Origin: Rhodobium orientis | GTDB taxonomy: Bacteria > Pseudomonadota > Alphaproteobacteria > Rhizobiales > Rhodobiaceae | Length of the DNA: 64,000 nt | Direction: 5' to 3' | Assembly (NCBI RefSeq): GCF_003258835.1 | Contig: NZ_NPEV01000009.1 | Span: 1-64,000 of the forward strand | Part shown: positions 9,751-19,797 of the stretch, in pieces | How positions within the stretch are numbered: position 1 is the first letter of the stretch | Layout: every line of letters starts with the position of its first letter | Notes under the pieces: generated by a model | What the model was told of the DNA's origin: nothing | The model's database searches: none | What the model saw: only the letters and a program-made list of their open reading frames with translations | Translations under genes and position numbers: made by a program

Positions 9751-10191
9751 GTCGAGTGATTCGGTCTTGGATTGCCGTTTGCGGATGTATTCAATGCATA
9801 TATGTGAATGCGTCGAGCTGTCGCAGGGCTTTTGCGGGCGGGGCGATCCGGCCGGGCGTTGCCGCAGACAACCGCCGCCGGCAGGGACGGGCATCAAGTT
9901 CAGATATTTTTCGCAATTAATTCAATTATTTATTGGAACACTTCCGGCGGGCTCGCTCAAGAGGCTGGCGGTTCGTCGTATCCCTGACGGCCGTTTTCAG
10001 GGTCGCCGATAAAATACGTAGTTAACGGTTCATTATCCATTCCTGGAGATTCTAACTACGCAGTTTTAGCAGGCGGAGGAACGCCCGGATTCTGCACATG
10101 CCATCCCAAGCGGTTGGGAAACCCGTTTTTGAGTCAGGTACCCAACAAAATAAACAATCGGCCACCTCTCAAACCCAAGCGAGATAACAAG
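9751..10191. other. Intergenic region upstream of chemoreceptor 2
   Basis: No supported gene. The stretch around 9900-10070 is A+T-rich. It contains the inverted repeat CGTAGTTA/TAACTACG (10017-10024 and 10053-10060) and a CtrA-like box within it. A TTG codon at 10114 opens the same frame as the receptor but lacks a ribosome-binding site and family similarity, so I treat 10114-10191 as leader. Confidence 0.5.
10022..10036 (+). promoter_or_regulatory. CtrA-like box upstream of chemoreceptor 2
   Basis: TTAA (10022-10025), seven bases, TTAT (10033-10036), the same one-mismatch form as the box before chemoreceptor 1. It overlaps the left arm of an 8-bp inverted repeat (10017-10024 with 10053-10060). 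It lies about 155 bases before the preferred start codon. Confidence 0.45.
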
Positions 10192-12198
10192 GTGCTCAAG
10201 AACCTCAAGATTTCCACCAAGGTCTTTGGCGGATTCGCCATCGTCCTTGCCCTTCTCGTCCTGATCAGCCTGACCGGCGCCATCAACCTCATGGACGGCA
10301 ACGACAGCTTCAAGCGCTATCGCGACATCGCCAGGCAGAGCCTGCAAGCCGGCAACGTCCAGACCAACCTTCTGGAAACCCGTGTTGCCGTGCTGAACTT
10401 CCTGCGGGCTCCCTCCGAGGAGAACATCGCCACGGTCAAGGCCCGTGCCGGCACGACGCTCGAACTCAGCGAGCAGTTCGATGCGCTGGTGACCTCCGAA
10501 GAAAGGAAGAAAGTCATTGCCGGTACGGTCGGCGACATGACGACCTATCTGGCCGCTTTCGAGGACGTCACCAAGGCGCAGGCGACGCGCGACGCGCTTT
10601 TGACCAGCGTGCTCAACGTCAAGGGTCCGCAGATGGAGCGGAACCTGACCAAGATCATGCAGAGCGCCTATCAGGACAACGATGCCGGCGCCGCCTACCA
10701 TGCGGCCGCGGTGCAGCGCAATCTGCTCCTGATGCGCCTTTACCTGTTGAAGTTCATGGAGTCGAACGACGAGACGGCCTACAACCGCACGCTTGCCGAA
10801 TCGGCGGAGACGACGAAGAATCTCCAGTCGTTGCTGGGTGAATTGCAGAACCCGATGCGCCGCCGCCTCGCCAATGAGGTCATAGAGCTGCATACAGCCT
10901 ATGAGGAGGCCTTCAAGGGCATGCATGCGGCGATCCTGGCGCGCAATGCGCTGGTCCAGGACCGGCTCAACATCATCGGTCCGAAGGTCGCCAAGGAGAT
11001 GGAAGGTCTGCAGGCTTCGGTCGAGAAGGAGCAGGCGGTACTCGGTCCCGCGGCGAGCCAGGCAATGGAAACCGCCGTCTATGTCGCCGCTGGCGTGGCG
11101 TTCGTCGGCGTCGTCCTCGGCATCCTCGCCGCCTGGTTCATCGGCGTCGGCATCTCCCGCCCGATCGCCGCCATGACCGATGTCATGCGCAAGCTCGCCG
11201 GCGGCGACAAGACCGTCGACATCCCGGGTCTCGACCGCAAGGACGAGGTCGGCTCGATGGCCGGCGCCGTGGAGGTGTTCAAGGAGAACATGATCAAGGC
11301 CGACGAACTGGCCGCGAGCCAGGCGGAGGAACGCAAGGCCCGCGAGCAGCGCGCCCAGAAGATAGAGGATTTGACCAAGGGGTTCGATTCCAACGTCTCG
11401 GAGCTGCTGCAGGCGCTGAGCGCGGCCGCCAACGAGATGGAGAACACCGCGTCCTCCATGTCGGAAATCGCCAACGGCACCAACCAGCGGGCAACCACCG
11501 TCGCCAGCGCGGCGGAGGAAGCCTCGACCAACGTGCAGACGGTGTCGTCGGCGACCGAGGAGCTGTCCTCCTCGATCCAGGAGATCGCCCGCCAGGTGGC
11601 CCAGTCCTCGCAGATCGCCGAAAAGGCGGTGCAGCAGGCCGACCACACCGACGGTCAGGTGCAGAACCTTGCCGAGGCCGCGCAGCGGATCGGCGAGGTG
11701 GTCAGCCTGATCTCGGAAATCGCGGAACAGACCAATCTCCTCGCCCTCAACGCCACCATCGAGGCGGCCCGGGCCGGCGAGACCGGCAAGGGGTTCGCGG
11801 TGGTCGCGGCCGAGGTCAAGGAACTGGCCAGCCAGACGGCGAAGGCGACGGACGACATCCGCGCCCAGATCCTCGGCATCCAGACCGAGACCCAGGACGC
11901 GGTCGCCGCGATCCAGCAGATCGGCTCGACGATCAAGGACATGAACCAGATCACGGTCGGCATCGCCTCGGCGATGGAAGAACAGAACGCGGCGACCGAC
12001 GAGATCGCCCGCAACGTGGAACAGGCCGCGATCGGCACCCAGGAGGTCTCCTCCAACATCGTCCAGGTCACCCATGCGGCCGGCGAGACCGGCGCGGCGG
12101 CGACCCAGGTCACCGGCGTTGCCGGCGACCTCAACGCCAAATCGCTGCAGTTGAAGTCGGAAGTGGAGCAGTTCCTCGCCGGCGTCCGCGCCGCCTGA
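10192..12198 (+). CDS. Methyl-accepting chemotaxis protein (paralogue 2 of 3)
   Basis: A 668-residue receptor with the same plan as its neighbours: TM1 near residues 10-30, a long helical periplasmic sensor, TM2 near 290-312 ([20 protein letters not shown]), HAMP, and a signalling domain with the tip [20 protein letters not shown]. The start is uncertain. GTG 10192 gives [14 protein letters not shown] and matches the paralogues, whereas TTG 10114 would add 26 residues. The signalling half is nearly identical to paralogue 3, while the sensor half differs, suggesting duplication followed by change in ligand binding. It is followed by a strong terminator. Ligand unknown. Confidence 0.92.
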   Translation: MLKNLKISTKVFGGFAIVLALLVLISLTGAINLMDGNDSFKRYRDIARQSLQAGNVQTNLLETRVAVLNFLRAPSEENIATVKARAGTTLELSEQFDALVTSEERKKVIAGTVGDMTTYLAAFEDVTKAQATRDALLTSVLNVKGPQMERNLTKIMQSAYQDNDAGAAYHAAAVQRNLLLMRLYLLKFMESNDETAYNRTLAESAETTKNLQSLLGELQNPMRRRLANEVIELHTAYEEAFKGMHAAILARNALVQDRLNIIGPKVAKEMEGLQASVEKEQAVLGPAASQAMETAVYVAAGVAFVGVVLGILAAWFIGVGISRPIAAMTDVMRKLAGGDKTVDIPGLDRKDEVGSMAGAVEVFKENMIKADELAASQAEERKAREQRAQKIEDLTKGFDSNVSELLQALSAAANEMENTASSMSEIANGTNQRATTVASAAEEASTNVQTVSSATEELSSSIQEIARQVAQSSQIAEKAVQQADHTDGQVQNLAEAAQRIGEVVSLISEIAEQTNLLALNATIEAARAGETGKGFAVVAAEVKELASQTAKATDDIRAQILGIQTETQDAVAAIQQIGSTIKDMNQITVGIASAMEEQNAATDEIARNVEQAAIGTQEVSSNIVQVTHAAGETGAAATQVTGVAGDLNAKSLQLKSEVEQFLAGVRAA

Positions 12199-12325
12199 GG
12201 CTCACGCACGCTCCGCAACGTGAAGGGCATTGAGGACCTTCGCCGCGGGACGGACGACGAATAGGGAGAACCCGGCTGTTCCCGTCGCTCCATGGGGCGA
12301 GGTCAATGCCGGATCGAACAAAACG

Positions 12326-12358
12326 CCGGGCGGGGTTTCCCCGCCCGGTTTTCTTTTT
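12326..12358 (+). terminator. Rho-independent terminator of chemoreceptor 2
   Basis: A perfect 10-bp stem CCGGGCGGGG / CCCCGCCCGG (12326-12335 and 12339-12348) with a TTT loop is followed by a T-rich tract (12349-12358). It is almost the same as the terminator after chemoreceptor 3. Confidence 0.88.
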
Positions 12359-12480
12359 CGGCGGTCGGGATTGAGGGCCTTTCCATCCGCCTTTTTTCGC
12401 CCGGTCCTGTAGAAACAGCGACCCCGCGATTTCCCGAAAAATGCGTGGCGACGATAAAATTGCACGTTTTAGTTTATGGT

Positions 12481-12495
12481 TAACACGCCGTTAAC
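12481..12495 (+). promoter_or_regulatory. Perfect CtrA consensus box upstream of chemoreceptor 3
   Basis: TTAACACGCCGTTAAC: TTAA (12481-12484), seven bases, TTAA (12492-12495). This is an exact match to the CtrA site TTAA-N7-TTAA known from Caulobacter and relatives. I saw no other perfect match in the window. It lies 140 bases before the preferred ATG (12621), in a non-coding, A+T-rich leader. CtrA control is inferred. Confidence 0.65.
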
Positions 12496-12620
12496 GTTTT
12501 CGCCCCAGAACGGAACAAGTTGTCTGCAAGCAGATGGCACGTAAAACAAAAGTACGCAGTAATAAAAATTACGAAGTTTTGCGACTTGCCGACGACAAAG
12601 ACATGCTTTCAATCAGGGCG

Positions 12621-14633
12621 ATGCCGGTGTTCAAGAACTTCAAGATCTCAACCAAGGTTTTCGGTGGATTTGCCGTGGTCCTTGCCTTTCTCGTGCTGAT
12701 CGGCCTCACGGCCGGTTTCAGCCTGTTGCAGAGCAATGGCGGGTTCCAGCGCTATCGGCACATCACCGACCAGACGAGCCATGCGGGCGCGGTGCGGGAC
12801 AACCTCCTGGAAACCCAGCTCTGGGCGCTGCGCTATCTCGAAGACCCGTCCGCGGAACGGCTCGCAACCGCCCGCAAGCGGGCGGCGGAGACGGTCCGGC
12901 TCGTCGATACGTTCGACGATCTCGTCAAGAGCGCTTCGAAGATCGCGATCATCAGGGGGGCCGAGACCGAACTGAAGGCCTTTCTGGAGGGTTTCGAGGA
13001 GGCCGTCCGGCTGCAGCAGCGGCGCGAGGACCTGGTCCGGAACACGCTCTACGATGTCGGGCCGAAGATCGAAGAGCGGCTGACGGAAATCGCGCGGCAG
13101 GTCAGGGCGGACCAGAACGCCGATGCCGTGTTCCTGACCGACGAGGTGCAGCGGCACCTGATGTCGATGCGCCTCAACGTGGCGAAGTTCCTGAACGATA
13201 ACGGGCAGGCCTCGTTCGAGGCCGTGATGCGGGACGCGGCCGCGGCACGCGACGTTTCGGACCGGCTGATGTCCGAGTTCCGGACCCCGGCGCTGCGCGA
13301 GCAGGTCCGGCAGGTGGCGGCGCTTCAGACGAGCTACGAGACGGGCTTCAGGGAGGTGCACGAAATCGCCCTGGCGCGCAACGCGATCGTGAGCGACACG
13401 CTCAACACGGTCGGCCCGAAGATCGCTGCGGATATGGAAGACCTGAAGACGGCGATCGAGACCGAGCAGGACACGATCGGCCCGGAAACCACCCGGATGA
13501 TGGAAAACGCGGTCTACATCACCGCCGCCGTCGGGGCGATCAGCGTCGTCCTCGGCCTTGTTTCCGCCTGGCTCATCGGCACCGGGATCTCCCGGCCGAT
13601 CATCGCGATCACCGATGTCATGCGCACGCTCGCCGACGGCGACAAGACCGTCGACATTCCGGGCCTCGAGCGCAAGGACGAGGTCGGGTCGATGGCCGGC
13701 GCCGTGGAAGTGTTCAAGGAGAACATGATTCGCAACGAGGAGATGGCCGCCCGCGAGATGGAGGCGGTGAAGGTCCGCGAGAAACGGGCGAAGGAGATCG
13801 AGGAGATGACCTCGAACTTCGACCGCAACGTCTCCGAACTCCTGCAATCGCTGAGCGCGGCCTCGACGGAAATGGAGAACACGGCCGCCTCCATGTCGGA
13901 AATCGCCAACGGCACCAACCAGCGGGCGACCACCGTCGCCAGCGCTGCGGAAGAGGCCTCGACCAATGTGCAGACGGTGTCGTCGGCGACCGAGGAACTC
14001 TCCTCCTCGATCCAGGAAATCGTCCGCCAGGTGGCCGAATCGTCCCAGATTGCCGAACGGGCGGTGAAGCAGGCCGACCACACCGACGGCCAGGTGCAGA
14101 ACCTCGCCGAGGCCGCACAGCGGATCGGCGAGGTGGTCAGCCTGATCTCGGAAATCGCCGCACAGACCAACCTCCTGGCGCTCAACGCCACCATCGAGGC
14201 GGCCCGGGCCGGCGAAACCGGCAAGGGCTTTGCCGTGGTCGCTGCCGAGGTCAAGGAGCTGGCCAACCAGACCTCCAAGGCGACGGACGACATCCGCGCC
14301 CAGATCCTCAGCATCCAGACGGAGACCGAGGAGGCCGTCGGCGCGATCCAGCAGATCGAGGCGACCATCCAGGAGATGAACCAGATCACCACCGGCATTG
14401 CCTCGGCGATGGAGCAGCAGAATGCGGCAACGGAGGAGATCGCCCGCAACGTGGAACAGGCCGCGATCGGCACGCGGGAGGTGTCCTCCAACATCGTGGA
14501 AGTGACCCATGCGGCCGGCGAAACCGGCGCGGCGGCGACCCAGGTCACCGGCGTCGCCGGCGACCTCAACGCCAAGTCGCTGCAGTTGAAGACCGAGGTG
14601 GAGCAGTTCCTGAGGGGCGTCCGCGCCGCCTGA
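12621..14633 (+). CDS. Methyl-accepting chemotaxis protein (paralogue 3 of 3)
   Basis: A 670-residue transmembrane chemoreceptor with TM1 (about 12-32), a helical periplasmic sensor of ~250 residues, TM2 (about 292-315), HAMP and a signalling domain (tip [20 protein letters not shown]). ATG 12621 ([12 protein letters not shown]) is preferred. GTG 12627 has better spacing from AGGG and matches paralogue 2. ATGs at 12534 and 12603 would add 29 or 6 residues without family similarity. The gene follows a perfect CtrA-like box and is closed by its own terminator. Its sensor is the most divergent of the three, with signalling almost identical to paralogue 2. Confidence 0.92.
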   Translation: MPVFKNFKISTKVFGGFAVVLAFLVLIGLTAGFSLLQSNGGFQRYRHITDQTSHAGAVRDNLLETQLWALRYLEDPSAERLATARKRAAETVRLVDTFDDLVKSASKIAIIRGAETELKAFLEGFEEAVRLQQRREDLVRNTLYDVGPKIEERLTEIARQVRADQNADAVFLTDEVQRHLMSMRLNVAKFLNDNGQASFEAVMRDAAAARDVSDRLMSEFRTPALREQVRQVAALQTSYETGFREVHEIALARNAIVSDTLNTVGPKIAADMEDLKTAIETEQDTIGPETTRMMENAVYITAAVGAISVVLGLVSAWLIGTGISRPIIAITDVMRTLADGDKTVDIPGLERKDEVGSMAGAVEVFKENMIRNEEMAAREMEAVKVREKRAKEIEEMTSNFDRNVSELLQSLSAASTEMENTAASMSEIANGTNQRATTVASAAEEASTNVQTVSSATEELSSSIQEIVRQVAESSQIAERAVKQADHTDGQVQNLAEAAQRIGEVVSLISEIAAQTNLLALNATIEAARAGETGKGFAVVAAEVKELANQTSKATDDIRAQILSIQTETEEAVGAIQQIEATIQEMNQITTGIASAMEQQNAATEEIARNVEQAAIGTREVSSNIVEVTHAAGETGAAATQVTGVAGDLNAKSLQLKTEVEQFLRGVRAA

Positions 14634-14665
14634 GGCTCAAGTTCAAGTCCCGATCACGCACAGTG

Positions 14666-14697
14666 CCGGGCGGGGCTTTCCCGCCCGGTTTTCTTTT
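14666..14697 (+). terminator. Rho-independent terminator of chemoreceptor 3
   Basis: A 9-bp stem CCGGGCGGG / CCCGCCCGG (14666-14674 and 14680-14688) is followed by TTTTCTTTT. It is nearly identical to the terminator at 12326-12358, so the duplication that created the receptors probably included the 3' end. The minus-strand side lacks a T tract, so it should not terminate fhs. Confidence 0.87.
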
Positions 14698-14712
14698 CGG
14701 TCGCCCGGACGA

Positions 14713-16398
14713 TCAGAACAGGCCGACGACCTCGCCGTCCTCGTTGAGGCCGATGGTCTCGGCCGCCGGATGGCGCGGCAGGCCGGGCATGGTCATGATC
14801 TCGCCGCAGATGACGACGACGAAGCCGGCGCCGGCGGCGAGCCGCACCTCGCGGATCGGCACGCCATGGCCGGTCGGCGCACCGCGCAGGTTCGGGTCGG
14901 TGGAGAAGGAATACTGGGTCTTGGCCATGCACACCGGCAGGTGGCCGTAGCCGGCTTCCTCCCACTGGTGCAACTGGTCGCGGATCGTCTTGTCGGCGAG
15001 CACCTCGTCGGCGCGGTAGATGCGCTTGGCGACGGTTTCGATCTTCTGGAAGAGGCCCATCTCGTCGCGGTAGAGCGGGGCGAACTGGGAATGGCCCTCG
15101 TCGGCGAGTTCGGCCACCTTTTCGGCAAGCTCGGTAACGCCGGCCGAACCCTCCGCCCAGTGCCGGCAGAGCACAGCCTCCGTCCCTTCTTCTTCGCAGA
15201 ACTCCTTGACCGCGGCGATTTCGGCTTCGGTGTCGGTGAGGAAGTGGTTGATGGCGACGATCACCGGCACGCCGAACTGCTTCACATTGGCGATGTGGCG
15301 GCCGAGATTGAGGCAGCCCTCGGTGACGGCGGCGACGTTCTCCGTGGCGAGGTCCTCGCGGGCGGCGGCGCCATTCATCTTCAGGGCGCGGATGGTGGCG
15401 ACGATGACGGCCGCGTCGGGGTGCAGGCCCGCCTTGCGGCACTTGATGTCGAAGAATTTCTCCGCCCCGAGGTCGGCGCCGAAGCCGGCTTCTGTGACGA
15501 CGTAGTCGACGAGCTTCAGGGCCGTCCTGGTGGCGACGACGGAGTTGCAGCCATGGGCGATGTTGGCGAACGGGCCGCCATGGATGAAGGCCGGGTTGTT
15601 CTCCAGCGTCTGCACCAGGTTCGGCTGCATGGCATCGCGCAGCAGCACGGTCATGGCGCCGTCGGCCTTGATCTCGCGGCAGGTGACCGGCGTGCGGTCG
15701 CGGCGGTAGCCGATGACGATGTCGCCGAGGCGCTTCTGCAGGTCCTTCAGGTCGTTCGACAGGCAGAGGATGGCCATGATCTCCGAGGCGACCGTGATGT
15801 CGAAGCCGCCCTGGCGCGGAAAGCCGTTGGCAACGCCGCCGAGCGCGGCAACGACTTCGCGGAGCGCCCGGTCGTTCATGTCCATGACCCGGCGCCAGGT
15901 GATGCGGCGCTGGTCGATGTCGAGCTCGTTGCCCCAGTACATGTGATTGTCGATCATCGCCGACAGCAGATTGTGAGCCGAGGTGATGGCGTGGAAATCG
16001 CCGGTGAAGTGGAGGTTGATGTCTTCCATGGGGACGACCTGGGCATAACCGCCGCCGGCAGCGCCCCCCTTCATGCCGAAGCAGGGGCCGAGCGAGGGCT
16101 CGCGCAGGCAGATCATCGCCTTGCGGCCGATCCGGTTGAGGCCGTCGCCGAGGCCGACCGTGGTCGTCGTCTTGCCCTCGCCGGCCGGCGTCGGGTTGAT
16201 CGCGGTGACGAGGATCAGCTTGCCGTCCGGCCGGCCCTCTAATTCCTTGATGAAGTCGGCGGAGATCTTGGCCTTGTCGTTGCCGAACGGCAGCAGGGCC
16301 TCGCCGGGAATGTCGAGCGTCTTGCCGATTTCCCAGATCGACTTCTTGTCGGCCGCGCGGGCGATCTCGATGTCGGATTTGACGGGTGTTGTGGGCAC
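14713..16398 (-). CDS. fhs: Formate--tetrahydrofolate ligase
   Basis: A 561-residue cytoplasmic enzyme that joins formate to THF using ATP, giving 10-formyl-THF. The phosphate-binding loop [16 protein letters not shown] lies near residue 64, and the protein has full family length (~555-560). The start is GTG 16398, since a clear AGGAGG lies seven to eight bases upstream. The frame is open further to 16647 but has no family similarity there. It converges on chemoreceptor 3 and is divergent from the GlxA-type regulator. Together with soxBDAG it would handle the C1 units released from methylated amines (inference). Confidence 0.96.
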   Translation of the reverse strand: MPTTPVKSDIEIARAADKKSIWEIGKTLDIPGEALLPFGNDKAKISADFIKELEGRPDGKLILVTAINPTPAGEGKTTTTVGLGDGLNRIGRKAMICLREPSLGPCFGMKGGAAGGGYAQVVPMEDINLHFTGDFHAITSAHNLLSAMIDNHMYWGNELDIDQRRITWRRVMDMNDRALREVVAALGGVANGFPRQGGFDITVASEIMAILCLSNDLKDLQKRLGDIVIGYRRDRTPVTCREIKADGAMTVLLRDAMQPNLVQTLENNPAFIHGGPFANIAHGCNSVVATRTALKLVDYVVTEAGFGADLGAEKFFDIKCRKAGLHPDAAVIVATIRALKMNGAAAREDLATENVAAVTEGCLNLGRHIANVKQFGVPVIVAINHFLTDTEAEIAAVKEFCEEEGTEAVLCRHWAEGSAGVTELAEKVAELADEGHSQFAPLYRDEMGLFQKIETVAKRIYRADEVLADKTIRDQLHQWEEAGYGHLPVCMAKTQYSFSTDPNLRGAPTGHGVPIREVRLAAGAGFVVVICGEIMTMPGLPRHPAAETIGLNEDGEVVGLF

Positions 16399-16691
16399 GG
16401 GCTTTCCTCCTCGATGTCGCTCCCGGCTCTCTTTGTCGTCGGCCGATTGAGCGCGCCTTTTTGGGGCGGGCCCGACCATGGCGGCCGGCCGGCCGGGGCA
16501 CGCGGCCCGGTTCGACCAAACCTGTCTTACCTGCGACACCGGCATTGCGAAACCGGCCGAAACGGGAAACCTTGGCCCCGCAATGAAAGTTTTGATTGCC
16601 GTCGCCCTGCCGGAAAAGTAATTGTCGTTTTTGAGCAGGTTAAGCAAGGCGTCCGCGGACCCTCCAATGCTGCGGCGCCGTTTTCGAGAAA

Positions 16692-17732
16692 GTGCGTGAC
16701 GACGTGGGTGACAGCGACCCCCCGGCGAAGCGTTTCGCCTTCGTGCTCATTCCCGACTTCACGCTGGTCGCCTTTTCCGCGGCGATCGAGCCGTTGCGCC
16801 TCGCCAACCGCTATTTCGGCAGGAAGATCTACGACTGGCGCTGCGTGACCTGCGACGGCAACGACGTGGCGGCCAGCAACGGCCTGACGGTTCGGCCCGA
16901 CGGCTCGCTCGGGGATCTCCGGCTCGGGCGGATGGAGTTCGACAAGGTCGACACGCTGGTGGTCTGCGCCGGCATCGACGTGGAGAGCTTCACCAATGCC
17001 GAGCTCTCCGCCTATCTGAGGAAACTCGCCGGGAACGGCACCCGGATCGCCGGCATCTGTACGTCGTCCTGGTTCCTCGCCCGTTCCGGCATCCTGGAGG
17101 ACCGGCGCTGCACCATCCACTGGGAACTCCTGCACACCTTCGCCGAGCGGTTCCCGGACGTCGACGTGCAGCCGGACCTCTTTGAGGTCGACGGCAACAT
17201 CCATACCTGTGCCGGCGGTGTTGCCTCGCTCGACATGATGCTGGATCTCATTGCCGACGAGATCGGCGATGAGGCGACGGAATGGATCTCCGAGCAGTGC
17301 CTCGTCGACCGGGTGCGGACCAAGAACGACCGCCAGAAACTGCCGCTCAACGCGCGGGTGGGCGTGCACAATTCCAAGCTCCTGGCGATGATCGAGGTGA
17401 TGGAGCAGAACCTCGCCGAACCCCTGTCGCTGGCCGAGATCTCCCGGCGCACCGGGCTGTCGCGGCGCCATGTGGAGCGGCTGTTCCGCCAGCTCCTCGG
17501 CCGCTCGCCGGCGCGCTACTATCTCGACCTCAGGCTCGACCGCGCAAGGCAGCTTCTCCTGCAATCGGACATGGCGATCGTCGACGTGGCGATTGCCAGC
17601 GGCTTCGTCTCCGCCTCGCATTTCTCCAAGTGCTACCGCGAGCTCTACGGCCGGTCGCCCCAGGCCGACCGGCAGGCCAGCCTGACGGAGCGGGCCGCCG
17701 GCCCGAAGGGCGGGCGGTCGGCGCCGCTTTGA
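16692..17732 (+). CDS. GlxA-type AraC-family regulator (DJ-1/PfpI domain plus HTH)
   Basis: A 346-residue regulator. Residues ~13-190 form a DJ-1/PfpI amidotransferase-like domain ([35 protein letters not shown] around the nucleophile elbow). Residues ~230-325 hold the AraC HTH pair ([20 protein letters not shown] and [21 protein letters not shown]). This architecture includes GbdR, SouR and CdhR, which control glycine betaine, sarcosine and carnitine catabolism in Pseudomonas. It starts at GTG 16692, divergent from fhs. With soxBDAG 11 kb away, a role as activator of sarcosine/C1 genes is the best guess. Confidence 0.9.
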   Translation: MRDDVGDSDPPAKRFAFVLIPDFTLVAFSAAIEPLRLANRYFGRKIYDWRCVTCDGNDVAASNGLTVRPDGSLGDLRLGRMEFDKVDTLVVCAGIDVESFTNAELSAYLRKLAGNGTRIAGICTSSWFLARSGILEDRRCTIHWELLHTFAERFPDVDVQPDLFEVDGNIHTCAGGVASLDMMLDLIADEIGDEATEWISEQCLVDRVRTKNDRQKLPLNARVGVHNSKLLAMIEVMEQNLAEPLSLAEISRRTGLSRRHVERLFRQLLGRSPARYYLDLRLDRARQLLLQSDMAIVDVAIASGFVSASHFSKCYRELYGRSPQADRQASLTERAAGPKGGRSAPL

Positions 17733-17748
17733 GCGAGCGCGACCCGCC

Positions 17749-18678
17749 TCAGTCCCGGGTCTTTTCGTGCGGCCGGCCGAAGTCGGGTGCCGGGGTTTCC
17801 TGGCCCGCCTCGATGATCGACTTGCGGATCGAGCGGGTGCGCGAAAAAAGGTCGTAGAGGACCCCCGCGTCGCCCCAGCGGATTGCCCGCTGCATGGCCG
17901 AAAGATCCTCGGAAAACCGGCCCAGCATCTCCAGGATCGCGTCCCTGTTGTGCAGGCAGACGTCGCGCCACATCGTCGGGTCGGACGCCGCCAGCCGGGT
18001 GAAGTCGCGAAAGCCGCCGGCGGAATATTTGATCACCTCGGACTTCGTCACCGTCTCCAGATCGTCTGCCGTGCCGACGATGTTGTAGGAGATGAGCTGC
18101 GGCAGGTGGCTGGTGATCGCCAGCACCAGGTCGTGGCGGCCGGGCTCCATCAGTTCCACATCCGAGCCGCAGCCGCGCCAGAAGGCGGCCAGCCTGTCGA
18201 TGGCGTCTTGGCTGGTGCTCTTGTCCGGGGTCAGGATGCACCAGCGGTTCTGGAACAGGTCCGGAAAGCCGGCGTCGGGGCCGGAATGCTCGGTGCCGGC
18301 GATCGGGTGGCCGGGAATGAAGTGGACCGTGTCCGGAACGTGCGGGGCGATCTGGTCGATCACCGACATCTTGACCGATCCCACATCGGTGAGGATGGCG
18401 CCGGGTTTCAGGCTGCCGGCGATCGTCTGCATCATGGCGTCACAGGCGCCGACGGGGATGCAGAGGACAACGAGGTCGGCGTCCGAGACGGCTTCCGCCG
18501 GATCGAGGGTGTAGACATCGCCGAGGTTCAGTTCGCGGGCACGCTCCAGGGTCTTTTTGGAGCGGGTGGAGATGGCGATCTCGCCCACCAGGCCTTCGCG
18601 GCGGGCGACCTGGGCGAGCGAGGAACCGATGAGGCCGATGCCGATCAGCGCCAGACGGTCGAAGAGGGGCTCTGCCAT
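17749..18678 (-). CDS. tyrA: Prephenate/arogenate dehydrogenase family protein
   Basis: A 309-residue NAD(P)-dependent dehydrogenase of tyrosine synthesis that oxidatively decarboxylates prephenate or arogenate. The N-terminal Rossmann motif GIGLIGSSLA is at residues 13-22. The conserved HPIAGTEHSG loop (near 122) and the helical dimerisation half follow. It is a monofunctional form without chorismate mutase, and the mutase is encoded two genes upstream. The start follows hisC by three bases. Whether prephenate or arogenate is preferred (tyrA versus tyrC) cannot be told here. Confidence 0.93.
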   Translation of the reverse strand: MAEPLFDRLALIGIGLIGSSLAQVARREGLVGEIAISTRSKKTLERARELNLGDVYTLDPAEAVSDADLVVLCIPVGACDAMMQTIAGSLKPGAILTDVGSVKMSVIDQIAPHVPDTVHFIPGHPIAGTEHSGPDAGFPDLFQNRWCILTPDKSTSQDAIDRLAAFWRGCGSDVELMEPGRHDLVLAITSHLPQLISYNIVGTADDLETVTKSEVIKYSAGGFRDFTRLAASDPTMWRDVCLHNRDAILEMLGRFSEDLSAMQRAIRWGDAGVLYDLFSRTRSIRKSIIEAGQETPAPDFGRPHEKTRD

Positions 18679-18681
18679 CGC

Positions 18682-19797
18682 TTACCGCTCCGTCTGTTCG
18701 AGGAACGCGGCAATGGCGGCGACGGTGGCGCGGTTGGCCTCCTCGCTGCCGACGGTCATGCGCAGGGCATCCGCCAGGCCGTAGTTGTCGACACGGCGGA
18801 GCACGATGCCCTCGGAAAGGAGGTAGGCATCGGCTTCGGCGGCGGTGCGGCCGGGCGCATCCGGGAAATGGATGAGGATGAAGTTGCCGACGCTCGGGGT
18901 GACTTTGAGGCCGAGCTTTTCCAGCTCCGCCGTCAGCCAGGGCAGCCAGCGTGCATTGTGCTCCACGGCCGCCTCGGTGAAGGCGCGGTCGCGGATGGCG
19001 GCAACGCCGGCGGCGATCGACGGGGCGCCGAGATTGAACGGGCCCCTGATCCGGTTCACCGCATCGATGATGGCGGCCGGGCCGTAGACCCAGCCGACGC
19101 GCAGCGCCGCAAGGCCGTAGACCTTGGAAAAGGTCCGCGTCATGACGACGTTTTCCGCGCTGCCGACGAGTTCGATGCCGGCCTCGTAGTCGTTCTTCTG
19201 CACGAATTCCGCATAGGCGGCATCGAGGACGAGGATGACGTTGCCGGGCAGGCCCGCATGGAGGCGGCGGATCTCGTCGAAGGGCAGGTAGGTGCCGGTC
19301 GGATTGTTCGGGTTGGCGAGGAACACGATGCGGGTGCGGTCGGTCACCCGTTCCAGGATGGCGTCGATGTCGGCCGTCAGGTCCTTTTCCGGCGCGACCA
19401 CAGGCACGCCGCCGGCGGCGCGGGTGGCGATCGGGTAGACCAGGAAGCCGTGCTCGGTGTGGATCGCCTCGTCGCCGGGGCAGAGGTAGGCCTGGGCGAG
19501 GAGGTTCAGGACCTCGTCGGAGCCGGCGCCGCAGACGATGCGGTCCGGGTTGAGGCCGTGGACGTCGGCGATCGCCTCGCGCAGCGCCGTGGAGGCGCCG
19601 TCCGGATAAAGCTCCAGGTGCTCTGCGCAGGCCGTGTAGGCGGCGACGGCGGCCGGGCTCGGGCCGAGCGGCGTCTCGTTGGAGGAAAGCTTGTAAAGCG
19701 TCTTGCCGGTGCCCTTGGACTTGCCGGGGACGTAGGGCGCGATGTCCAGGACGCCGGGGCGCGGCGCCGGTCGGGAGCGGTCGGGTGCGGTGGTCAT
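18682..19797 (-). CDS. hisC: Histidinol-phosphate aminotransferase
   Basis: A 371-residue PLP-dependent aminotransferase (fold type I) of histidine synthesis. In this operon context it can also transaminate aromatic keto acids such as prephenate or phenylpyruvate, as known for several HisC enzymes. Conserved parts are [13 protein letters not shown] (36-48), NPNNPTG (162-168) and the Schiff-base Lys225 in [17 protein letters not shown]. Its ATG overlaps the stop of the chorismate mutase gene by four bases. Gene order mutase-hisC-tyrA is typical of Hyphomicrobiales and points to shared use in Tyr/Phe formation. Confidence 0.93.
   Translation of the reverse strand: MTTAPDRSRPAPRPGVLDIAPYVPGKSKGTGKTLYKLSSNETPLGPSPAAVAAYTACAEHLELYPDGASTALREAIADVHGLNPDRIVCGAGSDEVLNLLAQAYLCPGDEAIHTEHGFLVYPIATRAAGGVPVVAPEKDLTADIDAILERVTDRTRIVFLANPNNPTGTYLPFDEIRRLHAGLPGNVILVLDAAYAEFVQKNDYEAGIELVGSAENVVMTRTFSKVYGLAALRVGWVYGPAAIIDAVNRIRGPFNLGAPSIAAGVAAIRDRAFTEAAVEHNARWLPWLTAELEKLGLKVTPSVGNFILIHFPDAPGRTAAEADAYLLSEGIVLRRVDNYGLADALRMTVGSEEANRATVAAIAAFLEQTER

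Noticed and set aside
10114-10191. In-frame upstream extension of chemoreceptor 2 from a TTG codon
   Set aside because: There is no ribosome-binding site, and paralogues do not have this extension. Treated as leader.
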